Shown: in pieces, positions 18,249 to 27,272 of the stretch | How the letters are laid out: every line of letters begins with the position of its first letter | Numbering within the stretch: position 1 is the stretch's first letter | NCBI RefSeq assembly: GCF_003182155.1 | Contig: NZ_QGTG01000008.1 | Location: 1 to 64,000, forward strand | DNA: 64,000 bases | Reading direction: 5' to 3' | Source: Chitinophaga sp. S165 | GTDB taxonomy: Bacteria > Bacteroidota > Bacteroidia > Chitinophagales > Chitinophagaceae | Program-made: the position numbers and the translations under genes | Notes under the pieces: generated by a model | What the model saw: the letters and a program-made list of their open reading frames with translations, nothing else | The model's database searches: none | What the model was told of the DNA's origin: nothing

Positions 18249-19330
18249 GGCGTTCTATTATTTTTTGTTGTGTTGACAGATTTTTTAACCGGCTTATACA
18301 CTGCTTTCGGTCCCGGTTTAGCGGGCGCCGCACTCTTTTGTGCCTTGGCCTTTGAAGCTACCTGTTTAGGTGTTGTTACTTTAGCCTTTGCGGGCTTCGG
18401 TGTTACCACTTTTGCAGGTGTCTTCATCATCGATGTTGTTTCTGCTTGCGTTACTTCATCGTGGTGTATCAGGAATTTCGCAGAGGAATCATTTCCGGCA
18501 ATGCGTGCACTATCTGCAGATGCCAGTTTTCTTGATAACTCCTCACCATTCCTTCTCGTACATACTACCTCATTTTCATAAGCAACATTAATCCTTGCGT
18601 AATTGTTCCAGCCCACCTTATTCAGTCCCTCTTTATAAAACGCCAGCAGCTTGCTGAACTTCTTGTCTACGTCGGTCCCATCTCCGAAAGCGATGACATG
18701 GTCGCCTAATTTCGGGATGATCTCAAACTCGCGCCCCGGAGTGATCACTACCTGTTCTATCTGTGCAGACCAGAAAGGCTCTTCCATGATGTAATTGCCC
18801 AGTGTCATGATACCTGCTGCCAGTGTGCTGTCTGCCGTTTTCAGCTTTACAGCGTCTGTCGGAAAATCTGTGAACACTGGTACCCGGGCGGCATAACGGG
18901 CAGATACCGGTATGCGGTCTCCATCCCTGTCAAAGTAAAAGCTGTTGCCGGTTGTCGTGAATACACGCGCTACTGGTTCCCGCTGTGTTACTTTTATGTT
19001 CAGCTTACGCTGGTTGTCAATGAATATCTCTGCATTTTTTACCCAGGGATCACGTGATACGATCCTTTCCAGGTTAGCTGTATTGATATTCTTGATAGGC
19101 TTGCCGACAGGGTTTAAATCCTTGTCTTTTGCTATCAGTGCTTTAATGTCTCTTTCCTCGATGAAGAAGTTAGCGTCATCGCCTTGCAATTTCACAACGA
19201 TCCCTGTGCACTTACCATCGTTCTTGTCATTGACTGCTGCTACCAGGATGACAACAAAGCCCGCCAGTACGCCCAGCCACATCAGCGTGGTGCCGATTCG
19301 ATTTAATACTTTACGGGTTTTGGTTTGCAT
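18245..19330 (-). CDS. ftsQ: Cell division protein FtsQ/DivIB
   Basis: 361 residues. A bitopic membrane protein of the divisome. A cytosolic N-terminus (MQTKTRKVLNRIGTT) precedes one membrane segment (about 12-32). A POTRA-like domain follows (FIEERDIKALIAKD) and then the FtsQ domain with VTQREPVARVF and FWSAQIEQVVITPGREFEIIP. The last 70 or so residues are a Lys/Ala/Pro/Thr-rich tail (TPAKVVTPKPAKAKVTTPKQ...) with no family counterpart that I know. Identity rests on topology, domain order and position between murC and ftsA. Confidence 0.88.
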   Translation of the reverse strand: MQTKTRKVLNRIGTTLMWLGVLAGFVVILVAAVNDKNDGKCTGIVVKLQGDDANFFIEERDIKALIAKDKDLNPVGKPIKNINTANLERIVSRDPWVKNAEIFIDNQRKLNIKVTQREPVARVFTTTGNSFYFDRDGDRIPVSARYAARVPVFTDFPTDAVKLKTADSTLAAGIMTLGNYIMEEPFWSAQIEQVVITPGREFEIIPKLGDHVIAFGDGTDVDKKFSKLLAFYKEGLNKVGWNNYARINVAYENEVVCTRRNGEELSRKLASADSARIAGNDSSAKFLIHHDEVTQAETTSMMKTPAKVVTPKPAKAKVTTPKQVASKAKAQKSAAPAKPGPKAVYKPVKKSVNTTKNNRTP

Positions 19331-19347
19331 TGGGTGTTATACTTTTT

Positions 19348-20739
19348 TTATGCGTCCTTCTTTACTTCTTCATTGTCTATGATGCCTTTTCCATTCAATA
19401 TTTCCTGTACCGCTTCCCTGAACTGGTCAATGTCTCCCGCTCCTGCTGTGATGAATAACGGAGCGCTGTTCGCTTTTATCCAGGGTAAGACGTCCTCTTT
19501 TTGTATCACTTGAACGGGCTTACTGATCTTCTTTGCTATCATTTCGCTGTGTACTCCCTCTATCGGTAATTCTCTGGCCGGATAGATCGGGAGTAACAAC
19601 ACTTCATCCGCCAGCGACAGGCTTTCTGCAAAACCATCCGCAAAGTCGCGTGTACGTGTGTACAAATGCGGCTGGAACAGTACGATACTTTTTCTGTCGG
19701 GGAACAAGGCACGTGCGCTGGTGATCAGTGCGCGTAACTCTTCCGGATGATGTGCATAGTCATCGATATACACCTGGTAGTCGTTCTTCACGAGGTATTC
19801 AAACCTGCGTTTGATGCCTTTAAAGTCAGCGATAGCTGCTTTGATCTTATCTTCTTCAATGCCCAGCAGGTGTGCTACCGCAATAGCTGCTACTGTATTT
19901 TCGATGTTGTGGGTACCGCCGACAGGAAGGTAGATGTTAGTCAGTTTCCAGTCTTTCTGTATCACATCAAAGAAGTAACCGCCGTCTGTTGGTTGTATGT
20001 TGGCAGCATATATATCCGCTTTGCTGTCATCCAGGTGATACCACAGCTGGTTATCGCCCTTCAGTTCATCAGCGCGTTCTAAACCCAGTTTAGCCACCAA
20101 TGTGCCTTTCGCCTTGATGTTCCGGGTATATTGTATAAATGCTTCCTGTACTTCTTTCTCTGTTCCGTAAATGTCCAGGTGATCTGCATCGATAGCGGTC
20201 AGTACTGCCACATCAGGATGCAGTTTCAGGAATGAACGGTCATATTCATCTGCTTCTATCACTGCAACCTGTTTGTTGCTGCTCCAGAAGTTACGGTCAT
20301 AGTTGGCGCTGATACCTCCGAGGAAAGCGTTACAGCCATAACCGGTATGCCTGAGTATATGTGCGATCAGGGTGGAGGTAGTGGTTTTACCATGTGTACC
20401 GCCTACTGTGATGGCGTACAGGTTCTTTGTTATCTCCTGTAATACGTCACTGCGTTTCACTACTTCATATCCCTGCTGAACGAACCAGATCAGTTCTGAA
20501 TGGGTGCCTGGAATAGCAGGAGTGTACACTACTAACTCAGCCTGTTTATCTGCCAGCTTCACATCGTCAGTATAATGGATCTGCATGCCTTCTTCGGCCA
20601 ACTGGCGGGTAAGCGCAGTCTCGGTACGGTCATAACCGCTTACATGTACACCCTTCTCGTTAAAGAAGCGTGCAATGGCGCTCATGCCGATGCCACCGAT
20701 TCCGATGAAGTATACGCGTTGTATTTTGTTCAGATCCAT
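19348..20739 (-). CDS. murC: UDP-N-acetylmuramate--L-alanine ligase MurC
   Basis: 463 residues. A cytosolic Mur ligase adding L-Ala to UDP-MurNAc with ATP. N-terminal Rossmann motif FIGIGGIGMSAIARF and P-loop GGTHGKTTTSTLIAHIL (about residue 112). EADEYDRSFLKLHPDVAVLT and DYAHHPEELRA are also typical of MurC, and the latter marks the C-terminal substrate domain. It lies 22 bp downstream of murG and 17 bp upstream of ftsQ. Confidence 0.97.
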   Translation of the reverse strand: MDLNKIQRVYFIGIGGIGMSAIARFFNEKGVHVSGYDRTETALTRQLAEEGMQIHYTDDVKLADKQAELVVYTPAIPGTHSELIWFVQQGYEVVKRSDVLQEITKNLYAITVGGTHGKTTTSTLIAHILRHTGYGCNAFLGGISANYDRNFWSSNKQVAVIEADEYDRSFLKLHPDVAVLTAIDADHLDIYGTEKEVQEAFIQYTRNIKAKGTLVAKLGLERADELKGDNQLWYHLDDSKADIYAANIQPTDGGYFFDVIQKDWKLTNIYLPVGGTHNIENTVAAIAVAHLLGIEEDKIKAAIADFKGIKRRFEYLVKNDYQVYIDDYAHHPEELRALITSARALFPDRKSIVLFQPHLYTRTRDFADGFAESLSLADEVLLLPIYPARELPIEGVHSEMIAKKISKPVQVIQKEDVLPWIKANSAPLFITAGAGDIDQFREAVQEILNGKGIIDNEEVKKDA

Positions 20740-20761
20740 TTTTTCAATTACGTGTTACTGA

Positions 20762-21859
20762 TTACCCTATTAATCCCATTACTTCTTTTGCGATAACCAT
20801 ATCAGCATTGGTATTACCCAGTTTGCCGATATTTTCCTGCAGTTGCTCCAGCAGTGCTTTGTTCTGCAGGAGACTGAATAACGTTGTACCCAATTGTGCG
20901 GCCGCATCATCATTTTTGATCATGAGGGCTGCTTTTTTATTCACGAGACTTTGCGCGTTGAAGGTCTGATGATCTTCTGCTGCAAAGGGATATGGTACGA
21001 ATATTACCGGTTTCTTCACCACACACAACTCAGCAATGGCCAGTGCGCCTGCACGTGATATCACCACGTCTGCAGCTTTATAGGCAAAGTCCATCAGGTT
21101 GATGAATTCAAACACTTTCACGTGAGATGCATATGCTGCCGCTGCGCTCTTTGCTGTTTCAAAGTATGGCTTACCTGTTTGCCAGATCAGCTGGATATCT
21201 TTTTCTACAAAGCTGGACAGCAGCGGATGCAACGCCTCGTTGATAGCTTTGGCCCCGAGGCTGCCACCTACTGCGAATACGGTCTGTTTGCCGCTCTTCA
21301 GTCCGAAGTGTTGCAATGCGTCTTCTTTTGTTACGGACGACTGCGTGATATTATTTCTCACCGGATTGCCGGTGTATATGATCTTATCGGCAGGGAAGAA
21401 CTTCTCCATGCTTTCGTATCCGGTACAGATCTTCTTTGCCTTTCTACCTAATATCATATTGGCTTTACCGGCGAAGGAGTTCTGTTCCTGTATCAGCGTC
21501 GGAATGCCTTTGCTCTGCGCTTTCCGCAGAATAGGGAAGCTGGCATAACCGCCAACGCCCACCACAGCCTGCGGCTGGAAGCGTTCGATAATGCGGCGCG
21601 CCTGTCCCAGGCTCTTAATTACTTTGAATGGCAGCAACAGGTTTTTCAACATGTTACTACGGTTAAATCCGGCTATTTCAAGTCCTTCTATTTTGTAGCC
21701 TGCCTGCGGCACTTTCTCCATCTCCATCTTTCCTTTGGCGCCTACAAAAAGGATCTCCGTTTCCGGATCTATCTTTTTCAACGCATTGGCAATAGCAATA
21801 GCCGGGAAGATATGTCCTCCTGTTCCGCCACCTGCTATGATTATTCTGCGTTGCATCAT
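20762..21859 (-). CDS. murG: UDP-GlcNAc:lipid I N-acetylglucosaminyltransferase MurG
   Basis: 365 residues. A GT28 transferase converting lipid I to lipid II at the inner membrane face. The N-terminal GGGTGGHIFPA loop binds lipid pyrophosphate. GVGGYASFPILRKAQ and QEQNSFAGKAN are family motifs. The C-terminal domain carries GGSLGAKAINEAL, ISRAGALAIAEL and PYPFAAEDHQTFNAQ, which line the UDP-GlcNAc site. Between ftsW and murC with 20-25 bp gaps. Confidence 0.97.
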   Translation of the reverse strand: MMQRRIIIAGGGTGGHIFPAIAIANALKKIDPETEILFVGAKGKMEMEKVPQAGYKIEGLEIAGFNRSNMLKNLLLPFKVIKSLGQARRIIERFQPQAVVGVGGYASFPILRKAQSKGIPTLIQEQNSFAGKANMILGRKAKKICTGYESMEKFFPADKIIYTGNPVRNNITQSSVTKEDALQHFGLKSGKQTVFAVGGSLGAKAINEALHPLLSSFVEKDIQLIWQTGKPYFETAKSAAAAYASHVKVFEFINLMDFAYKAADVVISRAGALAIAELCVVKKPVIFVPYPFAAEDHQTFNAQSLVNKKAALMIKNDDAAAQLGTTLFSLLQNKALLEQLQENIGKLGNTNADMVIAKEVMGLIG

Positions 21860-21882
21860 TTATTGTTTTTGCGTTAAGTCTT

Positions 21883-23076
21883 TTAAGCTGCTGGTTGCAT
21901 ACCGTTTTCTTCCATCACCTTTGCGATCCGTTCCTGTTCAATTCTCTTACCTTCCAACTCTTCTACATTGCGTGATACGCTAAGTATGATTCCGATGGCG
22001 AGGCTGGTAAAGATCACGGAAGAACCTCCCATACTTACCAGCGGTAATGTGACCCCTGTTACAGGGAATAATCCCACATTCACCGCCATGTTCGTAAGCG
22101 CTTGTATTACAAGTGTGATACTGAGACCTACTGCGAGAAATGCACCAAATGCGTAAGGACATTTTCTGTATATGCGGATGCTTCTTAACAGTAGCAACAT
22201 ATAGGCCATCAATATCAAAAAGGCGCCAAAGATACCATACTCCTCGATAATAGTTGCATATATATAGTCACTATATGCGTGAGGAAGAAAATTTCTTTGT
22301 GTGCTGTTGCCAGGACCCTTTCCCAGTACGCCTCCACCTGCAATCGCAATATTGGCCTGTTGCACCTGGTAAGGTTGTTCTGCATTGTCTTCATGAAAGA
22401 AATGTTCGAACCTGTTAACCCATGTTTGCGTACGCATCTCCATATTTGTCAGCTTCGCAATGGCAAACATCATCAGTACTAACACCACTCCAGCTAAGAC
22501 CATTGAAGCCAGGAACCTGATAGGTACCCGGCCTATAAAGCACAGTATCATGCAACTGGCGCCCAGCAGCAATGCTGTGGACATATTCGCAGGCATGATC
22601 AGCACACAGATAATACTCACCGGAATAATGATAGGCAAAAAGCCTTTCCTGAAATCGGTGATAACATGCTGACGTTTAGACAGCTGTCTGCTTACATACA
22701 TGAATATAGCCAGCTTGGCCACGTCCGATGTCTGGAATGTCAGGTTGATAACTGGTAGCCGTATCCAACGGCTGGCATCGTTGATGTTGTGTCCGAATGC
22801 CAGTGTGTAGATCAGTAATGGTATAGAGATTATAAACCCTATCTGTGCCGCACGTGAGTAAATCGTATAATTCACCATGTGTGCAAAATAGATGATCAGC
22901 AGCCCCATTGCCAGTACACTCAGCTGTTTGAAAAGATAGTACTCCGTATGACCTCCCTGTTCCCGATACGCCAGCGATCCCGTGGCGCTGTAAACAGCGA
23001 GCAGGCTTACCAGTGACAGGAAGATCACGATCGTCCATATCACTCTGTCTCCTTTTGTCCTATGAAGTACGTCCAT
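21883..23076 (-). CDS. ftsW: Lipid II polymerase FtsW (SEDS family)
   Basis: 397 residues with about 10 membrane segments. A SEDS-family peptidoglycan glycosyltransferase that works with the FtsI transpeptidase. Family landmarks are ASRWIRLPVINLTFQTSDVAKLAIF, a GGGVLGKGPGNSTQRNFLPHAYSDYIYA loop, and PLVSMGGSSVIFTSLAIGIIL near the C-terminus. RodA and SpoVE share these motifs; the dcw location decides for FtsW. The cytosolic tail ends EQERIAKVMEENG. Confidence 0.93.
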   Translation of the reverse strand: MDVLHRTKGDRVIWTIVIFLSLVSLLAVYSATGSLAYREQGGHTEYYLFKQLSVLAMGLLIIYFAHMVNYTIYSRAAQIGFIISIPLLIYTLAFGHNINDASRWIRLPVINLTFQTSDVAKLAIFMYVSRQLSKRQHVITDFRKGFLPIIIPVSIICVLIMPANMSTALLLGASCMILCFIGRVPIRFLASMVLAGVVLVLMMFAIAKLTNMEMRTQTWVNRFEHFFHEDNAEQPYQVQQANIAIAGGGVLGKGPGNSTQRNFLPHAYSDYIYATIIEEYGIFGAFLILMAYMLLLLRSIRIYRKCPYAFGAFLAVGLSITLVIQALTNMAVNVGLFPVTGVTLPLVSMGGSSVIFTSLAIGIILSVSRNVEELEGKRIEQERIAKVMEENGMQPAA

Positions 23077-23132
23077 TTCCCTCTTTTTTGGCGCTTGTAG
23101 TCTGAGTGTATTATTTTCAGACTATAAGCCGG

Positions 23133-24473
23133 TTACAGTTCTTTGACTGCCTCCTTGAACTGCTTGCCCCTGTCTTCGTAGTTCTTAAACAGATCGAAGC
23201 TGGCGCAGGCAGGGGAGAGCAATACTACATCTCCTTTCGCTGCATGGTGGAATGCTGCCTGAACAGCGTCCTTCATATTGCGTGTATCTATCATCACCGG
23301 TGTATCATTGGATAATGCTTCCTGGATAGGAGCATTGTCAACACCGAGACAGATGATTGCTTTTACTTTTTCTTTTACCAGATCACGAATAGCGCTGTAG
23401 TCGTTGCCTTTGTCCACACCTCCCATGATCAGGACTACAGGGTTCTCCATGCTTTCCAATGCAAACCACAGTGAGTTTACGTTGGTTGCTTTACTATCAT
23501 TAATGAAATCCACTCCGCGCACAGTAGCTACATACTCCATGCGGTGCTCCAGGCTCTTGAAAGAGGTAAGACTCTCGCGGATCTTCTCTTTCCTGATGTC
23601 CATGGTGCGTCCTGCAATACCCGCTGCCATTGAATTATACAAGTTATGTTTGCCTTTCAGCGCAAGATCATACATTGATACGATCATTGGCTCATCATTC
23701 ACCTGGATGTTCACCTGTTCGTTTGCCATAAATCCTCCTTGCTTTAATGGTTCCATGATAGTAAAGGGTATTGTTGTTGAATAAATAGTTTGCTTCCTTA
23801 AATAATCCATGATCTCGGGATCATCCATGCAATACACGAAATAATCCTCCGGTCCCTGGTTCATCGCTATGCGGAATTTTGACGCCACATAGTTCTCCAT
23901 TTTGTAGTCATAACGGTCCAGGTGATCCGGCGTTATGTTTAGCAGAATGGCGACATTCGGTTTGAATTCCCTGATATCGTCCAGCTGAAAACTGCTCACT
24001 TCCACGATATAGTAATCCGCCGGTGCAGTGGCTACCTGCCTTGCATAACTAAGGCCGATATTTCCCACCATTGCTGCTTTCAGTCCTGCTTTTTCGAAGA
24101 TGTCGAACGTCAGCGCAGTAGTGGTGCTTTTGCCGTTACTACCAGTGATGGCAATGACCTTGCTGTCCTTGCTGAACCGGTAAGCGAATTCTATTTCGGA
24201 GATCACAGGCACCTGTCTTTCACGCACTTTCTTCATTAACTCGCTCTTCTCAGGTATGCCCGGACTTTTTATGATCTCATCGGCGTTCAGGATCAGGTCC
24301 CATGAGTGCCTTCCTTCTTCAAACGGAACATGGTTGACCGCCAGTTCCTGTTTGTAGATGTCTTTTATAGCACCGCCATCAGACACGAATACATCATACC
24401 CCTGCTGCTTGCCCAGAAGGGCTGCACCGATACCGCTTTCGCCGGCTCCGAGTATGATGAGTTTCTTTTGCAT
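23133..24473 (-). CDS. murD: UDP-N-acetylmuramoylalanine--D-glutamate ligase MurD
   Basis: 446 residues. Adds D-Glu to UDP-MurNAc-L-Ala. N-terminal LGAGESGIGAALLGKQQG binds the UDP moiety. The P-loop ITGSNGKSTTTALTF lies near residue 112. Central motifs are VEVSSFQLDDI and NITPDHLDRYDY. The C-terminal domain has FINDSKATNVNSLWFALES and LLSPACASFDLFKNYEDRG, both diagnostic of MurD. It is 2 bp downstream of mraY. Confidence 0.97.
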   Translation of the reverse strand: MQKKLIILGAGESGIGAALLGKQQGYDVFVSDGGAIKDIYKQELAVNHVPFEEGRHSWDLILNADEIIKSPGIPEKSELMKKVRERQVPVISEIEFAYRFSKDSKVIAITGSNGKSTTTALTFDIFEKAGLKAAMVGNIGLSYARQVATAPADYYIVEVSSFQLDDIREFKPNVAILLNITPDHLDRYDYKMENYVASKFRIAMNQGPEDYFVYCMDDPEIMDYLRKQTIYSTTIPFTIMEPLKQGGFMANEQVNIQVNDEPMIVSMYDLALKGKHNLYNSMAAGIAGRTMDIRKEKIRESLTSFKSLEHRMEYVATVRGVDFINDSKATNVNSLWFALESMENPVVLIMGGVDKGNDYSAIRDLVKEKVKAIICLGVDNAPIQEALSNDTPVMIDTRNMKDAVQAAFHHAAKGDVVLLSPACASFDLFKNYEDRGKQFKEAVKEL

Positions 24474-24475
24474 GT

Positions 24476-25726
24476 TTATCTCATTTTCAGCGTTGCTATA
24501 GATACTGCTGCACAGATAATGGTAATGATCCAGAACCTTGTTGCAATTTTACTTTCGTGATATCCCAGCTTCTGGTAGTGGTGGTGAAGGGGAGACATCC
24601 TGAAGATGCGCCTGCCTTCTCCGTATTTCTTTTTGGTGTATTTGAAGTAAGACACCTGCAGCACTACGCTGAGATTCTCTACCAGGAACACACCACAGAA
24701 GATAGGTATCAGTAATTCTTTCCTTACGATAATGGCGATGGAAGCAATGATGCCACCCAGCGCAAGACTGCCGGTATCACCCATGAATACCTGGGCCGGA
24801 TAAGCATTGTACCAGAGGAAGCCCACACACGCACCTACAAAGGCGGCAATGAAGATGGACAACTCACCCAGGTTAGGGATGTACATGATGTTCAGATACT
24901 CCGCAAACTGGATGTTACCCGATACATAAGCAAAGATGCCAAGACACACACCTATCACTGCCGAAACGCCCGTTGCCAGTCCATCCAGTCCGTCCGTCAG
25001 GTTGGCCCCGTTCGATACGGCGGTGATGATCACTATTACTACCAGGATGTACAGGATGAATGTATATTTTTCTGCACCTTCACCCATCCAGGATATCAGT
25101 TTGGCGTAGTTGAACTCATGATTCTTTACAAAAGGAATAGTGGTGATCGGTGTTTTTACATCCACGAATCGGTGACCATCTTTTGTAACCCTTTCTTTGT
25201 GGTGCACATCTCTTTCATAAGAAGCGAGTTTATTACCGCTGATGATTTCGCGGGAGATCACTACGTTCTCGTTGAAATACAGAGTGCTGCCTATAATGAT
25301 ACCCAGACCGATCTGTCCGAGTACTTTAAACTTACCAGCCAGACCTTCTTTATTTTTCTTGAAGACTTTAATATAGTCGTCCAGGAACCCGATCAGTCCT
25401 AACCATACAGTACACAACAGCATCAGCCATACGTACACGGTTTTGATCTGGGCGAAAAGGAGCGTAGGAACAAGAATGGAAGACAGGATGATGAGACCAC
25501 CCATCGTAGGGGTACCCTTCTTGGAGTTCTCTCCTGCAAGTCCGAGGTCACGGATGGTTTCCCCGATCTGCTTGCGTTGGAGGTAACGAACGATGCTCTT
25601 ACCTAACAGCAAAGAAATCGCTAACGACAGCAGCAATGCCATTGTAACACGGAAGGTGATGAATTGGAACATCCCGCTGCCGCTGAAGTTTAATGATTTG
25701 AGATAGTTAAATAAATAATATAGCAT
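24476..25726 (-). CDS. mraY: Phospho-N-acetylmuramoyl-pentapeptide-transferase MraY
   Basis: 416 residues, about 10-11 membrane segments. Transfers phospho-MurNAc-pentapeptide to undecaprenyl phosphate, making lipid I. Motifs: KKGTPTMGGLIIL, the Asp pair FLDDYIKVFKKNKEGL, NLTDGLDGLATG, VFMGDTGSLALGG and RMSPLHHHYQKLG. The last is the His-rich loop. About 50 residues between the third and fifth motifs (KLASYERDVHHKERVTKDG...) form an insertion seen in Bacteroidota-type, longer MraY proteins; E. coli MraY is 360. Confidence 0.97.
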   Translation of the reverse strand: MLYYLFNYLKSLNFSGSGMFQFITFRVTMALLLSLAISLLLGKSIVRYLQRKQIGETIRDLGLAGENSKKGTPTMGGLIILSSILVPTLLFAQIKTVYVWLMLLCTVWLGLIGFLDDYIKVFKKNKEGLAGKFKVLGQIGLGIIIGSTLYFNENVVISREIISGNKLASYERDVHHKERVTKDGHRFVDVKTPITTIPFVKNHEFNYAKLISWMGEGAEKYTFILYILVVIVIITAVSNGANLTDGLDGLATGVSAVIGVCLGIFAYVSGNIQFAEYLNIMYIPNLGELSIFIAAFVGACVGFLWYNAYPAQVFMGDTGSLALGGIIASIAIIVRKELLIPIFCGVFLVENLSVVLQVSYFKYTKKKYGEGRRIFRMSPLHHHYQKLGYHESKIATRFWIITIICAAVSIATLKMR

Positions 25727-25801
25727 ATAGTTAGTTAGTCTCAGTCTTGCCTGTAGTCGTTACTTACAGGTCCGGTTTCGTTAGTTGTCTTAGCATTGTT
25801 G

Positions 25802-27268
25802 TTATTTCCCCATTAATTCCAGCATTTCACGTAACACCTGTTTATCGTCGAAAGGATGTTTCACTCCCTGGATATCCTGGTATTTTTCGTGGCCTTTACC
25901 GGCTACCAGGATGATATCTTCCGGGTTTGCCAGGCTGACGGCCGTTTTAATGGCTTCTTTTCTGTCGGTGATAGACAGTGATTTCTTCTTCTGATGTACT
26001 GGTATACCGGCTTCCATCTGATGAATGATAGCTACCGGATCTTCCGAGCGTGGATTGTCAGAAGTGAGGATCACTTTATCGCTGTGTTCTGTCGCAACTG
26101 CTGCCATAACGGGGCGTTTAGCCGTATCGCGGTCGCCGCCGCAGCCTACTACTGTAATAACCTGCTCGTTGCCTTTGCGCAGGTTCTTGATAGTGGCCAG
26201 TACATTCAGCAGTGCATCAGGTGTATGTGCATAATCAATAATACCGATGATCTTTTCCTGTGCGGACATGATATAGTCGAATCTGCCTTCAGCGCCTGAC
26301 AGGTCACTGAGTGCCTGCAGTACTTCGTCTTTATCCTGTCCCAGTAATATAGCGGCGCCATATACTGCCAGCAGGTTGTATGCATTAAATTCACCTATCA
26401 GGCGGAAATGCACTTCTTTTTCATTGACGGTCATGATCAGTCCTGTCAGGTTGTTCTCAAGGATCTTACCCTTAAAATCAGCTACTGTGCGCAGGCTGTA
26501 TGACTGTTTCTTTGCGCGTGTGTTCTGCAACATTACATTACCCCGCTTGTCATCCAGGTTTGTGAGTGCGAAGGCAGTAGCCGGCAGTCCGTCAAAGAAG
26601 GCTTTTTTCACCCTGATGTATTCATCAAAGGTCTTGTGGTAATCCAGGTGATCGTGCGTGATGTTGCTGAATATGCCACCGGTGAATTTCAGTCCGGCGA
26701 TACGTTGCTGATGTACCGCATGGGAGCTGACTTCCATAAACACATATTCGCAACCTTCATCCACCATCTCGGCCAGTAAGGCATTGAGATGAATAGCATC
26801 GGGTGTTGTATGTGTGGCCGGAACGACCTTATCGCCGATCTGGTTCTGGACGGTAGACAGCAGTCCGCAATGGAAACGCAGTTTACTGAACAGGCGGAAC
26901 AGGAGGGTAGCGATGGTAGTTTTACCATTGGTACCTGTTACGCCAACCAGTTTCAGTTTGTGAGACGGATTATCGTAAAAGTTACCTGCAATGACACCGG
27001 CAGCAGTAGCGCTGCTGTTGACCAGCACATAGGTAACACCTTCTGCCAGGTTTTGCGGCAGTTCTTCACAGATGATCGTTGCGGCGCCCTGTGCAAGGGC
27101 TTTATCTATAAACAGGTGACCATCCGCATGTACGCCTTTAATTGCAATAAAGGCGTCTCCCTGACCAATGGCCCGGGAGTCTATGCTCAGCGAGTTAACA
27201 GCAGTATCAGTACTGCCGTGTACCTCACGGATGCTCACATTGTATAGTATGTCACGCAGCGTCTTCAT
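25802..27268 (-). CDS. murE: UDP-MurNAc-tripeptide synthetase MurE
   Basis: 488 residues. Adds the third residue of the peptide stem. P-loop VGVTGTNGKTTIATLL near residue 112; also VFMEVSSHAVHQQRI, NITHDHLDYHKTFDEY and DYAHTPDALLNVL. The specificity loop reads LTSDNPRSEDP. The DNPR tetrapeptide is the mark of meso-diaminopimelate-adding enzymes, so the wall is probably DAP type. It lies 4 bp downstream of ftsI. A 75-bp gap separates it from mraY. Confidence 0.97.
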   Translation of the reverse strand: MKTLRDILYNVSIREVHGSTDTAVNSLSIDSRAIGQGDAFIAIKGVHADGHLFIDKALAQGAATIICEELPQNLAEGVTYVLVNSSATAAGVIAGNFYDNPSHKLKLVGVTGTNGKTTIATLLFRLFSKLRFHCGLLSTVQNQIGDKVVPATHTTPDAIHLNALLAEMVDEGCEYVFMEVSSHAVHQQRIAGLKFTGGIFSNITHDHLDYHKTFDEYIRVKKAFFDGLPATAFALTNLDDKRGNVMLQNTRAKKQSYSLRTVADFKGKILENNLTGLIMTVNEKEVHFRLIGEFNAYNLLAVYGAAILLGQDKDEVLQALSDLSGAEGRFDYIMSAQEKIIGIIDYAHTPDALLNVLATIKNLRKGNEQVITVVGCGGDRDTAKRPVMAAVATEHSDKVILTSDNPRSEDPVAIIHQMEAGIPVHQKKKSLSITDRKEAIKTAVSLANPEDIILVAGKGHEKYQDIQGVKHPFDDKQVLREMLELMGK

Positions 27269-27272
27269 TCTC

